Origin: Saccharum officinarum
Lineage: Eukaryota; Streptophyta; Magnoliopsida; Poales; Poaceae
Reading direction: 5' to 3'
NCBI GenBank assembly: GCA_020631735.1
Contig: CM036159.1
Span: forward strand, 19,383,511 to 19,447,510
Length of the DNA: 64,000 nucleotides
In this document: one piece after another, positions 62,079 through 64,000 of the stretch
Layout of the letters: each line of letters begins with the position of its first letter
Numbering within the stretch: the first letter of the stretch is position 1
The notes under the pieces: generated by a model
Seen by the model: only the letters and a program-made list of their open reading frames with translations
The model's database searches: none
What the model was told of the DNA's origin: nothing
Translations under genes and position numbers: made by a program

Positions 62079-62696
62079 TCGAGATGAATCCAGGGTAGCC
62101 GCTAACTAGTCGGAACATGTATTTTGATGAGGCGCTCATTTTTTCCCCATCTGAATCTCAAGACCGTTTCTGCTATTCATGTATTCCATGGAATTTCTGT
62201 AGATCGCGTTTGTTTGTCAGAAGAAGGATGAATAAATCAGTTGTTGCTTTGATGCTGTGATTTTGTGTTGGTGTCCTGAACAAATCCATCCAAGGCCATG
62301 CTTCCGGTTGCACGAGTTTTGGATTCAGACTTTCAGAGACCTCGACCATGCCCAACTAAAACCTCGCGAAAACTCAGCACAACTAGCGAAATCTCATTTT
62401 TACCCCTGTCCTACAAACGCGGTAACGGTTCTGTTGATCTGTTCCGCAACACCCACTGCTGATCTCGCACACGAAGTCCCGCTTTCGCCCCCCGTCTTCT
62501 TCCCCATTCCACCTTCCTTTCCCCTCCTCACTCCAGTCCTCCCATGGCTTCCACTGCCACGGCGGGACCTGCTCAGCCTGCCCGCTCCCCGTGACTCCGA
62601 GACCTCCTCCCCGACCGAGCCCTGCCCTGATCCCGACCCCGACCCACCCTCGATCCGGCCCGTCCCAAATCCCAAATCCCAACGGGGTCTCTGGGG
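62079..62696 (+). promoter_or_regulatory. bHLH 3' UTR and DDR4-like promoter/leader
   Basis: The 618 bases between the two genes hold the bHLH 3' UTR (AT-rich, with AATAAAT near 62231) and then a GC-rich leader for the next gene from about 62460. Overlapping open frames on both strands here are compositional. Confidence 0.6.
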
Positions 62697-63932
62697 ATGG
62701 CGGCGGCCTCACCGCCGCAGGATCAGCAGCAGCCGGTGGCGGTTGCGCGGGAGGACCCCGCGGCGCTGACCCCGAGGAGGGCCCGGTTCCCGCGCGCGTG
62801 CCACTACCGTCCGAACGCGGCGCCGCCCACCCCCGCACCCGCGCCTCCGCCCCCGCGGCCGAGGCGGAGCGGGAATGCGGGGGACGAGACGCCGGAGTAC
62901 CGCGTGGTGACGCCGCTGGTGGAGGAGCCGGCGTCGCCCGCTGAGCTGCCGCGGTGGAGATTGCGCGGCATGTGGGAGCTCGCCTCCGTCCTCAACTTCC
63001 TCCACGTAAGCGCTCTAGTTCTTCCGTGCCCTTCAGCCTTCAGCTGCTTCTACTCTCCATTAGGAGCGGGCTTAGTGATTAGGTTTCAGAGTTGATTTTT
63101 TTGGGTATGATATGGTTGATCTGCTTCGGAGGGGCAGGTGTTCCGGCCATTGCTGAACATTGCGGTGGAGTTCACTGCGGAGGAGCTGGAGGACGCGATC
63201 ATAACGCCCAATGGCACGTTGGATGACGTGCATATTCCTCTGTTAAAGGTGAATTCGTAGCTTTCTCGGTAATTTTTGTGTTCATCATGAGTTTTAAATT
63301 TACTGCTGCTTTCAATTGCCTATGGAATTGGGGAGTTTTTTTTGGGAAAGTTATGCTGCTGGGTGCTCGCCATGATGCCACATGCTGTGGTGTCTTGGGC
63401 TATGCATTCTGTATTTCTTGGCAAATAATGTTTCTGCTGGTATAGGAGTAGTGCATGCTACTACTACCACTTCCTACTCCATACTTGCAATATACCTTGC
63501 TGTGCTGGTAATTTTGCTAAAGGTATACATCTGTGTGGAACAGAACATATGAAGAACTTCACTCATAAAGGAGTTTAGCATGTTTTAGGATACATATGCC
63601 ATGTTATGACAACTCTGTTTGATTTGTCCATTATAGGTACTACTAACTAAAAATCATAGTAATAAACAAAATTTCAAGTATCTTATAGGTTTCATTGTGC
63701 TTCTTAATTGCATTTGCAGTCAATTCCTCCAGTAACTCGAATGGCCATGGGACGTGCAACATGGATAGCGGTGTTATGTAAAAAATTGAAGCACTGGTGG
63801 CATTGGGTATATGACATGTTCCCCGCCAAGAACAATTTTACATAAGGGATGAAATTGCATTTGGTTGATGAGCTAATAAAGATTAGAACTGCAGGTTGCA
63901 GAAGGCGATCTACCGATTGTTGCCTCACACGG
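62697..63932 (+). CDS. DDT-domain protein, DDR4-like, 3' part beyond the window
   Basis: DDT-domain DDR proteins of plants are accessory subunits of ISWI (CHR11/CHR17) chromatin remodellers in the nucleus. Exons seen are 62697-63005, 63138-63248, 63720-63806 and 63895-63932, which ends at a donor (CACACGG|GTGAG). Phases are kept. The first about 75 residues are proline and alanine rich with basic patches. The DDT region follows: RWRLRGMWELASVLNFLH, then VFRPLLNIAVEFTAEELEDA, ITPNGTLDDVHIPLLK, SIPPVTRMAMGRATWIAVLC, KKLKHWWHW and VAEGDLPIVASHG. The order matches DDR4 as I remember it. The ATG at 62697 is the only one that gives the alanine-rich start in frame. Confidence 0.9.
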
Positions 63933-64000
63933 GTGAGTTAGTATCCAGGCAGTTCCATAACTGGATCTGTAGATTTAATCGTAAATATGATGACTTTAGT

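Noticed and set aside
62383..62838. Minus-strand 151-codon ORF overlapping the DDR4-like first exon
   Set aside because: It is a shadow of the GC-rich leader and first exon. The plus-strand gene is supported by four exons with conserved content.

Overview
This is plant nuclear DNA, almost certainly from a grass of the Andropogoneae (sorghum, sugarcane, Miscanthus or maize relatives). The evidence is intron-rich genes with GT-AG junctions, many Stowaway and Tourist MITEs, six copies of the 'GTTTAG' MITE that is common in sorghum-type genomes, and hAT, CACTA, Copia and Gypsy elements nested in one another. Two runs of exactly 100 N (1717-1816 and 20383-20482) look like assembly gaps of unknown true length.

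Four host genes are supported. On the minus strand are an oxysterol-binding-protein-related protein (ORP; eight exons, 12209-19981, 5' end missing) and a complete VAMP72-type R-SNARE (five exons, 43082-45738, 220 aa). On the plus strand are a complete bHLH transcription factor of the BPE/bHLH79 type (six exons, 59297-62078, 254 aa) and the first four exons of a DDR4-like DDT-domain protein (62697 to beyond the window end). A fifth host gene, a TMK-type LRR receptor ectodomain (37768-40438), is a pseudogene. It has a nonsense codon, a 1670-bp insertion and no kinase domain.

Layout: 1-5.4 kb is intergenic DNA with MITEs. 5.4-10.1 kb is a complete hAT transposon whose transposase is broken by two nonsense codons, a frameshift and a nested MITE. 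10.1-12.2 kb is intergenic. 12.2-20 kb is the ORP gene, with MITEs in its introns. 20.4-28 kb holds two GC-rich segments, a long hairpin and a TA microsatellite. 28-37 kb is a graveyard of Gypsy and CACTA debris, including a fragment resembling a 3beta-HSD/SDR gene. 37.6-40.4 kb is the TMK pseudogene. 41.5-42.5 kb is a MITE cluster. 43-45.7 kb is the VAMP gene. 47.0-58.1 kb is a full-length young Copia element, inserted on the minus strand inside a MITE. 59.3-64 kb holds the bHLH and DDR4-like genes in tandem, about 620 bp apart.

The host genes are unrelated housekeeping or regulatory genes (lipid transfer, vesicle fusion, transcription, chromatin). There is no operon or pathway logic linking them. 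I found no convincing undescribed system. The most instructive content is the set of nested insertions with exact target-site duplications. In two cases removing the insertion and one duplication copy rejoins the interrupted reading frame.
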